From Paramacrobiotus richtersi (Eukaryota > Tardigrada > Eutardigrada > Parachela > Macrobiotidae), in NCBI GenBank assembly GCA_034698045.1, contig JAQGAU010000908.1, positions 1 to 22,747 on the forward strand: DNA of 22,747 bases, given 5' to 3'. This document shows, one piece after another, positions 1 through 12,413 of this stretch. The first letter of the stretch is position 1; each line of letters begins with the position of its first letter. A model generated the notes under the pieces. The model did no database searches, was not told the origin of the DNA, and saw only the letters and a list, made by a program, of their open reading frames with translations. The position numbers and the translations under genes were made by a program.

Positions 1-3000
1 GCTAGTAAATAGCTTGCAGATGCTCGGCTGTTGTTATTTCGCTATTACTTATGACAATACACAGAATTTCCCCTTAACCGACCAACTTACATCCGCAAGC
101 ATTCTCCGAAACTGCAGCAGAACATCATCTTCCGAAACTTTTCCACCAGTTTCCAGAACGCTCCGCAGTCCATCATATCCATTCTGGCATGATCCAAACG
201 CGGTGTTGATAGCGGCCGCTTGGACTTTGATCGCGCTCTGAGTTTTCTCCAGTCGGTCCGCTAACACAGTCACCAAAGTAACATCCGCTTGATGCTGTGG
301 TACACTCTCCAGTGCTTTAGTCATGAAACCATCCAATAGCTGCCGGCGTTTAGTTTCGGTGTTCTTAATTTCGTCCAACAGGGACTTCTCCGTTGCACTG
401 AATTTTTCTATTAGCTTCTGGTATAATTGGGTGTACTGCTTATGCTCTTCTGGAGTGTAAGATCCGTCAGGAAATTTCTGTTCTAAACATCGGAATCAAT
501 GGAATGACAAGTGGGATAAGGTTTAGAAACGTACACTGACCTGGATCTTGGATGTGGCAGTTTTGCAGTCAGCGATCAGAGTTTGGATTCGTTCGCTGAT
601 CTTGCTCCGCAGGGCGTTGTGTAATGAAGTAACGATGGCGAAGAACGGAACCATATCGTCCTGAAATGAAGATAGACTTTTCTCCGTTAGAACAATCGTT
701 GTACTTGTCAGGAAGTGGTTCAGTTAGTGACTCAAAGATTTGTAATTAACTGTATGAAAGGCTTCACCCCTACACGTTACTCAGTTTTGCTGAGAATCAG
801 CTATTTTTCTTTGGTTTTTAATGTGTAATTATGCTTTATGCGCATTTCGCACATATTCAGTCCTCAGAAACAATTAAGGATTATATATCTGTATTAAAAT
901 AATGCATTTTAAGTACCTTGATCTGGTTTTGGATTTGGGTTATTTGACCTGTTCGTGTAGCCGAGTAAAACGCTTTCTCCAGTGCACCCATTCTATCTTT
1001 CGCTGGAGCCGTTTTCTCACCCACTTCATTGGCCGTTTTGGCAATTTCCTCTTTGGCCCAAACGGTGACCTTTACCAGTTCGCTTTCCCTTGCTTTGTAC
1101 GATGCATCGTGATCACTAAGTTCCTTTTCTCTTGTAGCAGTGATGCTGTGTTGCAGTGTAGATAATTTTGAACTGTACGAGAAACTTCGCATCTGCAGCT
1201 CCGTTTCACATAACTCTCGCTTTGAATCTAATAAAGCGCCACTTCGCTGGATAAACTCCTCTTCCCAAATGTCCTTAACATGAATTAGTAGCATCTTTCG
1301 GAAGTTCTCCCGAAATCCGGTAAACGATTCCAGGATATTGTCGTCTTTCGGCAAGTTTTCGACGTATTGATCTAGGTTGATTAAACCAGAGTGAACCGGT
1401 GGTTCATAAGCAATATTATCAATTTCCATTTGTGATTCGGTCATTCTGGGTTCCTGCTCTTTCTTTCCTGTATCCTTTTCTTTTGGAAAACGCTGGCTTT
1501 GCTGTAAGGGCACTGAAAGAGGAGAGAATACAGTTCCATTTGGAGTGACGATTTCGGAAAGGGGTGGCAAGGCTCGCGGATCATCCTGGTAAGGAGGGAC
1601 AAGCTTAAGACGTAAACCAAGGTTTTCCTCGTCCGAGATAGTTAGACCGAGCTCCTTCAGCAGTCGGCGTTCGTTGGCGGAAACTGGGATATCCGGCAGA
1701 CGGCGATTACCAGAAGGAAGTTCTGATAAAGGATCCTGTAAAAGTGAACACACGTTAGTGACCTTTTCCGAAAGTGATTGGTCTAAAGTTTACTAGAAGT
1801 TTATCAAATTTTGTAGTGACCTTTACCACAATTTCACTGCTTGGTTCGCTGGATGGTGCGGTATCCATTTGCTGCACTGGATTTACTTGCAGATACGAAT
1901 ACAGTCTTTTCTGGTATCCCTGCAAACAGAAACGATTAAACAGAAATTTTCCATGATCCGATTTAAGAAGCGGATGAATGTCTGCAATTTTGATTATGGG
2001 TGAAAGAGTATCAGTATAGAAATCTGCATTAGCGAACGAATTCACGGACTCAAAGGAGTTTCTGATTTGAAGCGTACCCGGAGTAAGATCGTCATTACAG
2101 TCTGATATCCACCAACGAACTTGAGCATCTTCTTCCCAGTCTCATTCACCGCTTTCTCAAACTCATTACTCGACGATTGCAACGCATTCAACAACCCTCC
2201 AGTCGCGGTCATCGCATTAACATACCGCAGACTCTCCAGCGTCGTCTTCACTTTGGGATTAATCTTCGTATCAACCACCACATTCAACGCAACCCGTTGC
2301 TTTTGCAACTGAGCATCCAGTAGATCCTCCGCTTTCGCTACTCCATTGCAGTGCAACTCCCAGTGCCAAGCTACTCCATGGATAAAGGCAAAAAGGTCAT
2401 TCAGCAAAGATACCTGACGGTCTTTGGTTTGGAGAATGTGATGGATGTAGAATTGGAGATCGTTGTTGATGCGGGATAAATATACAGCGGAACGATGCAG
2501 GTAGACGTCAGTCAGTTTCCGGCGGATGTCGTCAGCGGAAAGGGACAGGGAATCGGGAAGAAGTTTGGATCGTTTGAGAAGGGATCGGGTTACACGGGTT
2601 GCGGTGTCGTCGCACTGTTTTCGGACGGAATCGATCCCTGCAACGTTACAGATCACCAATTGTGGCGCTAAGTGCGAAAAAGCTTGTTTCGCAATCTATA
2701 GTTTTGTAGTAACTTTGTTGCACAAAGACACATTAATGTTAGTTAGCGTAAATCTTGAAGCAATCATTTAAATACAAAAAGTTTGAAAACCTGTAAGGAA
2801 AACGCCAGAAGAGGATCGAAACAAGAAAATTAGTTATATTCACACCCGCATCACCAATTTCCTGTGAAAGGTCACGGAAAACTTTTCTAAATACTGAATA
2901 TACCTTCGCACACTTTATTCGCACTACATAAAATGATTCATTAGTTCTAAGAAAATATTTTTTTTTCTTGTGTTTACCTTGTAAATATTCATCGTAATAT

Positions 3001-3872
3001 GTATCCAATGCGCCTAAGGTCATCTTCAACCATTCCCTCGCTTTTTCCGTGGTCAGCTGTGGAGGAATAAGCGCCACAATTTGCTCGAACTGCTGGTTCA
3101 TTTGATCCTGGTGCGCGAGTAGCTTTTTCGCAAAACTATTTAGAATGCTAGGCGCAGCAGTAGTCTTGTCAATCGCTTTTTCTAGCGATTGCAGTCCATC
3201 CTCAACGTACTGCAGTAACACGGCTTGCTTCCATTCCTTTTCATTTTGATGGAGAACCGCAAGATACCGCTGCTCGTTGTAAGCAGATTCCTTCAGTAAC
3301 CGATGAAACAAATCGATATTCACCTTTCCATTCTTCTCCAGCACTTCATTAACAATCGTCGCCTCGTGTTCCATTATTTGAGCAACATCATCTGGTTTTA
3401 AATGAGACTTGGCTGTCATTTGTGACTGAATGTTGCTAAAAACCTGAAGAACTTTCTGTATGCGTTGTGATTCGGCGGACTCAGTTTCCCGCATGGCTCG
3501 TTCAATCTCATCGCGTCGAGCGGCCGCTTGAGACACGTTCTCCCTTTCCACATCGCGAAACTGTGTTGATGAGATTTCTGACGGTTTTGACTTTGTGGGG
3601 TCAACCTGACTGACAAGATCCGAGATTGCGTTGGTACTAGAATTAAGAAATTCGCGAAGGGAGGATAAACGTTTCAAGAAGGCTTGATCGGTGGTTTTCG
3701 AAATGGCGGAAACGTCAGCTTTGAGTGTTTGGAGGAGAACATGGTGGGCAGCGTACCGACGGTTGTAGGTGCGCTGGAGAAGGTCTGTTGATGGGAAAGT
3801 AGGAGATTCAAGTGGGAGATTGGCAACCTCAATCGCTAAGGACTGGTTCTCGTTTTCCGGAGGGTCCCGCAT
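1..3872 (-). CDS. Large coiled-coil protein, CCDC180-like (3' end outside window)
   Basis: Spliced minus-strand gene. I join exons 3872-2978, 2667-2099, 2048-1827, 1735-917, 660-541, 477-91 and 27-1 (incomplete). Phases agree throughout and give about 1013 codons before the edge. The start is supported by an in-frame TAA 24 bases upstream. The product is hydrophilic and helical with long heptad-like stretches and no signal peptide or membrane segment. A segment around residues 350-400 containing AWHWELHCNGVAKAEDLL is reminiscent of the DUF4455 region of CCDC180, a ciliary coiled-coil protein of roughly 1,650 residues in mammals. If so, the window holds the N-terminal two thirds. The assignment rests on remembered resemblance, not a search, and another axonemal coiled-coil protein is possible. 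The weakest join is the 50-nt intron 2098-2049, with acceptor TTTGAG. It was chosen because it alone restores frame; a frameshift would be the alternative. Confidence 0.6.
661..916 (-). other. Intron of the CCDC180-like gene
   Basis: Donor AAG|GTACTT at 917/916 and acceptor TTTCAG|GAC at 661/660 remove 256 nt. The joined frame is phase 0 on both sides. No other coding sequence or RNA structure was seen inside. Confidence 0.7.
2668..2977 (-). other. First intron of the CCDC180-like gene
   Basis: Donor CAAG|GTAAAC at 2978/2977 and acceptor CACTTAG|CGCC at 2668/2667. The 310-nt AT-rich intron joins phase 1 to phase 1 to give the reading EYLQ-APQLVICN. The frame stays open about 240 nt past the donor, but that extension is low-complexity and ends in a stop. 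Confidence 0.6.
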
Positions 3873-4606
3873 TTCTTGCTTGATGTGGGATGTTTACTAC
3901 ATGCAGCGATGTGCAGGGTAATACGTCATTTAAGAGCACTGTAAGGTGCTGCAAATGGTTCGTCAACATCTGCTCAGTTTCTGGGTTCAGGAAGGGCTTA
4001 GCTTTTTCGCAGGGAAAGTTAAATATATGTTCCCTAATTATTAAGTTCTAACATACAGTGCGTTTCCGGTTCGATGGTCCATGCGTTTCCAACTTCAAAA
4101 CGATTTACCAACACCATTCTGCGTTGCCAGGAAGCTAATTAGCGCGCAATGCTGCATTCCTCATTCGAAACGCGCTTTGCATTCGGTACACGCTAATGTT
4201 TAGCAGCGGTTGAGCAAACCACATTACGCATAAGCTGGTGCGCTTTAATTGCATCTGGAGCGTATATTTGTGTCTGTTTAATGAACCATACTTCGTACGG
4301 CAAAAAAAATTTCTAGTGTACGCTGTAAATAAAATTACCCACAATCGTTCTTCACCAAACTACAACTGGGTCTTGAATTTCTGGATCCGCAATTTTAACG
4401 AGTCGGACACATTTTCTTTTGACTGCACAGTTTACGGGTGATCATTCTGATCGTTAAGCTGGAATGCCGTAGGGTATCCGTTGAAGTGATAAGCATTGTT
4501 TGCAGCCAATTATCGATCAAGTTTCTTACTGATCAGCCTTTCAGCTGAATTTTGCTGGTTCTCACTAAAACAAATTCCCATCTAATTCCTTCATCTGTGA
4601 TCCGTT
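3873..4606. promoter_or_regulatory. Divergent intergenic region between the CCDC180-like gene and U2AF2
   Basis: 734 bp separate the two start codons, which point away from each other, so both promoters must lie here. I see no convincing TATA box or coding exon. The short open frames at 4135-4441 on both strands have no recognisable content. Non-coding 5' exons of either gene cannot be excluded. Confidence 0.5.
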
Positions 4607-6572
<1,966 letters not shown>

Positions 6573-7119
6573 GTGGACGCTTCTTGTACATGTGGAATCG
6601 GCATGAGAATGTGAGACTGTTGAGAAAGGAGTCTGATGCGTTTGAATGGTCACTTTTGATAATAAAGCTTGAGTGGAACGCGGCAGATTAGGTTCCTTTT
6701 CTCTTTTTATTGCAGCTTCATAAGCAATGAATTGAACGGTCTTTGTGCATAAAGTCTTAATAGATAACAACGGAAAATAACGTTCAACACCGTTTGTCGT
6801 CAATTTATCCGGCGGTGTAAAAGTGACGGATCGACTTCAGCCGATTCAACACAATTCTCATGTTCTATCCTAACAACAGAACAACTTGTTAGACAACATA
6901 AGGTAGCTGAAGGTCCCAACAGTTTGATATCTGCCCGGATAGAGAAATCACAGAGAAAGCAGTAACGCAAAATCACAAAAAACCAAGTCTATTTCGCAGT
7001 TCTGCGGTGCCTGCCCAATGGCGGACCTCAACACAGGAAGTTTCAGGTTTTCTGCTACTTTTATGGTTCTCGGACTGTTTGCCGGATATCGCGATTCCCA
7101 CAGATTTCAGGAGAAGGTG
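6573..7119. other. Convergent 3' intergenic region, U2AF2 and the secreted-protein gene
   Basis: The two genes converge here and the 547 bp hold both 3' UTRs. AATAAA on the plus strand at 6661-6666 suits U2AF2, about 90 nt past its stop. AATAAA on the minus strand (TTTATT at 6706-6711) is a candidate for the opposing gene, about 410 nt past its stop. If both are used, the transcripts approach each other closely. Confidence 0.5.
6661..6666 (+). promoter_or_regulatory. Polyadenylation signal AATAAA of U2AF2
   Basis: Canonical hexamer 88 nt after the U2AF2 stop codon, in the expected orientation. Confidence 0.6.
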
Positions 7120-9488
7120 CTAAGTTCCAGTTACACATTCTCCCAGTTCATCTTTTACATCTGTAACAAACAGCGAATATGGGTCTTTTCGTCCAGCCCA
7201 GTTGGATACGCTCTCGACTGCTTACCGCAAACTCCTCTGTCGTGGGCGACAGCTATCTGCCAATCCATAGACCGCCGAAAAGCTTCCTTCTCGTTAAATG
7301 GCAGGTACGTACCGTTCCAGAAAACGTATTGATACCGGATCTCTTGAATGAGCGTGAAATTGAATTTACTCCGATCATACGTTATATCACTCCGCGGTAC
7401 CGCCCGCGGGTCTGGATCACAACATCCCGGGATGGTACCCGATGGATTGCCCGGGCAGACGTTGGGTGTGACGTGCACTACCGGCAGCGTAATCCTAAAA
7501 AACACGAAGAAGCACGGTGCAGCGCTGGAATAATGACTGAGAACATCCCTGTTTACCATTGTCCACCAACACTCTGATTTCCCGGCGTTTGGGAGACGGA
7601 ACTGTCGTCAAAAGCACCCGTTGTACCGTTGGTGGTTCGTGCCGAAGGATTAAACTCCACTTTCTGGCAGACACAAATGTCCGTTTCCCGGATCAGCGAG
7701 GGCAAGACGGACGTGATCAGAAAATCAGCGGGCTGTTCTTGTGGCTCGACGAATTTGCGGTAACATGGCGCATTGAGAATCGGATCACCGGAATCTCGAT
7801 TCGACAGACCGGTAACACGGATACGTGCTGGTGCTAACTGCACTAGTGATTTGCCAGTCTCTGTTAAATGTCATCTTTGTTGAACTTTACATGGTACTTA
7901 ACTTCGATTTAAAGATGATTGTTGAACTGTTGCTGATTACGGCAACTTACGCACTGGCTTGGTAGTCCTTCCGCATCATGGCCGAGAAATTGTAATTATA
8001 CAACACCGACATGTACTCATCATATCCCAATCTTACACCAAGAGCGGGATCGGGAAACTGTCTCTGCTGCGTCATTTTGACGCGAAAGATACTGGCATTC
8101 ACCGAGCGCATCTGAATATCCCGATCCTCCAGCGCCAATGGATCCTCATACACGGCTGCACCTCCACCACAATCCTCCAGCGTATAGTTCGCGTAGATCC
8201 CCGTTTCGTTGGGATTGGAGAGATTCTGATAGCAGAGGACAAACATCCGGCAACGACCCGTAAAAAACTCCGAATCGGCAATTCTCTCGGCCTCCAGATC
8301 AGCAATGATATCCGGTACTAACGAGGTGTCAAAGTCCGTGTCGCACTCGACTCCCTGGACGGTGTACGAAGAACCGATTCCTGGGATTTGGTACGAAGAA
8401 CCCATTCCTGGGACGTTGTTTAAAGTACCGTTGGGCACTGCAGCACGGGTATTGGCGAGGGAACGACCGAGCATCGCCATGAAATCAAACTCACCACTAC
8501 TGGATCCGCTAGTAGCTGGCGCTCGGCCGGATGAGGTGCCAGTACCGTTACCAATAAGACTGCCAAAACCGCTAGCTGGTAATGAGAATGGTGCTCGTCC
8601 GGATGAAGCGCCGGTAGCGCTGTAATTAAAGTTGAAGTTGTAGACCTGATCATCCGGGTTAAGACTGTAATCGTCGATTTGATTGTAATCATAGTTCGGA
8701 TCATCGATACTGGGTACGTTGGGCAAGGAACTGCCGCTGCCGAATCCGCTAAAAGCTGGCAGTACGAAGGGCGCTCGACCGGATGTGATGCCGGTAACGT
8801 TGCGATTGAAACTTCCGAAGCCGCTAGGCGTTGGCAGTACGAAGGGCGCTCGGCCTGATGAAGCGCCGGTACCGTTGAAATCGAAGACCTGATCATCGGC
8901 GTTACTGTAATCGTCCATTTGATTGTAATCATAGGTCTGAGCATCGTTACTGGATCCGTTGATCAATGTGTTGTCGTCAGTAAATGACGGGATGTTAGCT
9001 TTTGCGACTGTCGCCTGATCAGTGACGAGAGACGAACTGGTCTCGTTAAGAAGCGCATTATCATCGAATTCAGTACTGCTCGAATCATGTGCATCAGTGG
9101 TAATAGTAGACGATGTATTAATGGTCTGATAAGTGGTGGGAAACGCGCTGGTATCGTTGATAAGCGTGGTGGCAGCTGCTTCGGTACCGTTCGAGTTCTG
9201 TATGGTAATACTGTCGGTAGTGATTAAGCTGCTCTGATCAGTAACGGAAGGTGTACTGGAGTCATTAGAGAATGTTTGGTTTTCTGCGGGCGTTATAGGC
9301 TCCTCAGCAGTTACTCCAGTATCGTCGGAAATAGGTGAAGTACCGTCGTCCTGTGATTTTACGGGAGAAACCGTTAAAGTCGCTTGCACCATGATTATCC
9401 ATAATAATAACATCTGCACAGAAAAAAGGAAACGGAAGTCGTTGTCAAGCTTGGATTTTGTCCATGGACCATTCATATGATACAACAT
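7120..9488 (-). CDS. Secreted Ser/Thr-rich, cysteine-containing glycoprotein with SGRAP repeats (unknown family, copy 1)
   Basis: Exons 9488-7955, 7860-7557, 7494-7226 and 7160-7120 join in phase to 715 residues. I do not recognise the family. A hydrophobic segment (MLLLWIIMVQATLTV, residues 26-40) looks like a signal peptide, so the real start may be Met26 rather than Met1. An in-frame TAA lies 3 nt before the first ATG. Residues 45-180 are Ser/Thr/Asp-rich with many N-glycosylation sequons. Residues 186-345 hold two imperfect 80-residue units (YDYNQxDDYS...SGRAPF...SGFGS). From Cys382 onward it aligns with the neighbouring paralog: RCRMFVLC, DIQMRSVNASIFR, MRKDYQA, LVQLAPxRIRVTGLS, DICVCQKVEFNP, NVCPG, NGTYLPF. 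No membrane segment follows, so it is probably secreted. Splicing of exon 1 uses GTGCGT although GTAAGT lies 4 nt on; only the former keeps frame. The short last exon is the least certain part. Confidence 0.75.
8505..8933 (-). repeat. In-frame tandem repeat (80-residue units with SGRAP cores)
   Basis: Within exon 1 of the first secreted-protein gene, the peptide YDYNQ[MI]DDYS recurs 80 codons apart. Four SGRAP cores occur at residues about 211, 236, 296 and 320, most followed by FxLP and a Gly/Ser/Phe-rich spacer. The DNA copies share long identical words such as gaagggcgctcg. The neighbouring paralog has no equivalent block. Confidence 0.8.
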
Positions 9489-10069
9489 ATGTTAAGATTA
9501 ATTTTATACTTTAAGTAGAGAGACTTTTGTGTATTCTCCTAGCAGAAAGGCAGCTGTTTCTAGGTTACTGTTGATTGTCCGTTTCATTTTGCGCAACCGG
9601 TACTGAAAAAAATACGTTCTGACTGCAGCTGCTCCAGGTTTGATTACTTTTATTCGCTTGAACTTCTGAATCTTTCGTCAGAACAAGGACACCCCAGACG
9701 ATTTCTCAGGTCGTGGCCTTTCCGCCACACAGTCCAAACTTGACAGATTCCGAAACTGCGCTTCTACATATTTACACTAACAAAAGCTCGTAAACATTCT
9801 TTTCCCAAAGACAATAAACATTGCTGAATTAAGCCGCAGGTGGAATTAAGCCGCAGGTGTTTGGTATGTGCATGTTGTCCTTGCTTTACCGCAATGTTAT
9901 AACGCTTTCCGACTGCTGATGCCGTTGAACCATGCACACGATCAGGATGGTTTCAACACAATTAAAGGGCGACTAACTGCCTGTAACGAAGGACTTTGTC
10001 TGGTTCGCATAGAAGCGGTCACGGAAGAAGCAGGACATAATCGGACCAGGTGCCACCATGTCCAACAGG
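9489..10069. other. Intergenic region between the two secreted-protein paralogs
   Basis: 581 bp between the 3' end of the second paralog and the 5' end of the first, both on the minus strand. It must hold the promoter of the first copy. The only distinct element is a perfect 17-bp tandem duplication at 9826-9859. No other gene is supported. Confidence 0.5.
9826..9859. repeat. Perfect 17-bp tandem duplication
   Basis: gaattaagccgcaggtg occurs twice back to back (9826-9842 and 9843-9859) with no mismatch, in the intergenic region upstream of the first secreted-protein gene. Confidence 0.9.
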
Positions 10070-11959
10070 TTACTCGGGTATATCCCGAACGCCTATACGA
10101 TAAAACATAACAAAAGTGGCTCGAGACTGTTTATTTTCAATAACATAAGGAGAGAAATGTGAGTAGGCAAAATGTTTCACTTACCAGTGTCACTGGCGGT
10201 TGAACCGTCATATTTCTGTGCGGCCAGTTGCATCTGCCACATTTGGGACCCCCAGAACGCCATCCGTTCATCGAACGGCAGATAGGTACCATCCGGTAGT
10301 ATCATCGCTTCCAACGCCTCAATCGCGAATCCTTTGTCCATTTTCTTATTATTCGGTATGTCGTACATGAGCGTCGCCAGAAGATCGGTATCACAACACC
10401 CCCCGGGACAAACGTTTGGGCTAACGTGGACGATCGGTAGGGTTATCCTGCAACAATGAAAAAGTATGATCAAGTGCCATCACCACTGCATTAACTGTAA
10501 CTACCATTTGCCGCCGATACACTGATTCCCTGCCGTTTGCGTGACAGCGTAATCCTCCGCTGAGCCCTCTTTGACGATCGTCCCAGTCGGGTTGAACTCC
10601 ACTTTCTGGCACACACAAATGTCAAAGGAGTTGACTGTCGCAGGACTCCAGTCAAAAATAGCAAAGTTCAGTTTGAGCTGCTCATGGGCGACGTATTTCC
10701 GGTAACATGGAGCATTCAGCAGCGGAAGACCCGCAGTACCCTCGGACAAACCGGTTACGCGGATGCGCTGTGGTGCGAGCTGGACCAGAGCCTTGCCAGT
10801 TTCTAAAAAGCGCAAACAGACGAATATACATACTGAAGGTGTTTTCTAACAGACGTTTATGTTCGCACATTCCTTGCAGCGAACCCCCGCGTCCAAAGAA
10901 ATGGTGTGGCTTAAATTATGGTTTTATCAAATGCTCCTGAATGAGCAGTTTTAAAACGTTGTTAATTTTTGAAAGTATTTGCGTCGCAAAGCCAGTACAG
11001 CCTGCGCTGCTTAAAGATTTAAATCCATACAATATTATGTTTAATTTCAAATGGTTTCGTGCTACGTTAGATTCTAAATAATTCAAGATATAACAAAATT
11101 ATATTTACATTTTCTTTCATTTATTCGATGTTTTCAGTTTGAATGCATTAAAGGTCACACAGCAGAAGAGGTACTTTCAATAATTTCAGCCACTATCATG
11201 CCCTTTCATCCGCAATACTGACACTTACGCACTGGCTTGGTAATCTTTCCGCATCAGCGCCGAAAAATTATGATTAATCAGCGCCGATATGTACTCATTG
11301 TACCCCAACCGCTTCCCCAACATCGGATCGGCATACTTCCTCCGCATGATGATTTTCATGCGAAATATACTGGCATTCACGGAGCGCATCTGTATATCGG
11401 CATCCTCCAGTGACTGCGGATCCTCCACCACAACGGGGTCGCAGTCCTCCATTGTCAAATTACGATAGATACCCGATTCAACCCCCTCAATGACACTGGT
11501 GTTGTTCGCGAAGCAGGTCACAAACATTCGGCAAAAGTACCAGTATGCTTCATTTGGGACGGTCTCCAGACTGCGGATAATGGACATTATCCCGGATGGA
11601 CCAGCTTGAAGTACGAAGCGATCATTGCAGTTCACGGGGGCGTCGTAGGGTGTGGTGCCATCGTGGGACTCGTCGGCGATCTTTGTGTCACTGTCTGGTT
11701 TTTCATCGGACGCGTCCCCGTTGCTTAAATCATCATAGTTGGGGAATGCGGCTATTTTAGAACTGCCCTTCTGTAATGAGCCATAATCTTTAGAATAGTC
11801 CAGCGTTTCATTTGGGGCTAGAGATCTGTCGTTGTTCGCAAGGACTGAAGGCTTCGGATCGGAGAATCTTGTCAATAAGTTATAATAATCGTAATCCTGT
11901 CCTTGTATAAACGCCTGCATGAGCGCTTGTAATATGGCCATGATCCCGAATGGTCGCAT
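10070..11959 (-). CDS. Secreted cysteine-containing glycoprotein (unknown family, copy 2)
   Basis: Exons 11959-11233, 10802-10505, 10447-10185 and 10092-10070 join in phase to 436 residues. It is a paralog of the upstream-numbered neighbour, with the same intron phases (1, 2, 1) and the same donor context GCCA|GTGCGTAAGT at the end of exon 1. Residues 1-21 look like a signal peptide, followed by an acidic Tyr/Asp/Ser-rich stretch to about 120. The conserved part has Cys at about 124 and the shared motifs CRMFVTCF, EDADIQMRSVNASIFR, MRKDYQA, LVQLAPQRIRVTGLS, DICVCQKVEFNP, NVCPGGCC and DGTYLPFDE. It lacks the SGRAP repeat block and most of the Ser/Thr region, which accounts for the length difference. 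No membrane segment is visible. The 23-nt last exon is uncertain: reading through exon 3 instead gives a stop at 10177-10179 with AATAAA just beyond. Confidence 0.75.
10130..10135 (-). promoter_or_regulatory. Candidate polyadenylation signal (AATAAA) inside the last intron of copy 2
   Basis: TTTATT on the plus strand, that is AATAAA on the coding strand, about 42 nt after the stop reached by not splicing exon 3 (DTGK then stop). It would permit an alternative end that omits the last exon. Confidence 0.4.
10803..11232 (-). other. First intron of secreted-protein copy 2
   Basis: 430 nt between donor GCCA|GTGCGT and acceptor TTTTTAG|AAACTGG. The equivalent intron of copy 1 is only 94 nt. The interior is AT-rich and I see no exon in it. 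Confidence 0.75.
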
Positions 11960-12413
11960 CCTGAATGCATGTGAAGCATGCTCCGTGCGGGACCAAATGC
12001 ATTTCTACTGTGGCGAACCGGAAGTTCTTGGTAATATTATCCTAATGTTCACGTGAAGTTTGTTGCAAAACCACAAAATAAATCGAGAATGTACGCGATA
12101 CGTCACGCCCTTTAACGCGCTTAGAAAGTGGTATCTAGGAAACGTCTGCTTTGCTTTGTTGTGGTTCGATTTGTCGAAGCTGCGGGACTGCCTTCGCTGC
12201 TTTCTCTACAGTACTGTAACGCTTATTTTCAATACATACATATTCGAAATACAGTACGTATTAAACAAACTGCATGTTCGCAGTAAAAGGTACTGTCTGT
12301 TGGAGGGTTTTTATCATGTAGTATTTGCACTATATGAACAGATTTTTGAATCCTCTCGCGACACTCATAAGTTAAGGATATGCATCAGAATCGATTGCAC
12401 CATCGATCTTAGC
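11960..12413. promoter_or_regulatory. Divergent intergenic region, secreted-protein copy 2 and PGK
   Basis: 454 bp between two start codons pointing apart. The PGK frame stays open upstream to about 12060, but the extension is AT-rich, lacks PGK similarity and is not taken as coding. Confidence 0.5.

Noticed and set aside
7155-7225. Unspliced end of exon 3 in secreted-protein copy 1
   Set aside because: A good donor (GCG|GTAAGC) and acceptor (TTACAG) give a phased short last exon, parallel to copy 2; the read-through tail has no counterpart.
8420-8944. 174-codon alternative frame over the SGRAP repeats
   Set aside because: It is a shadow frame of the repeat region; the frame continuous with the conserved cysteine domain is the coding one.
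12060-12413. In-frame extension upstream of the PGK start
   Set aside because: The frame is open but the peptide is Cys/Phe/Tyr-rich from AT-rich DNA and has no PGK similarity; known PGKs begin close to the chosen Met.
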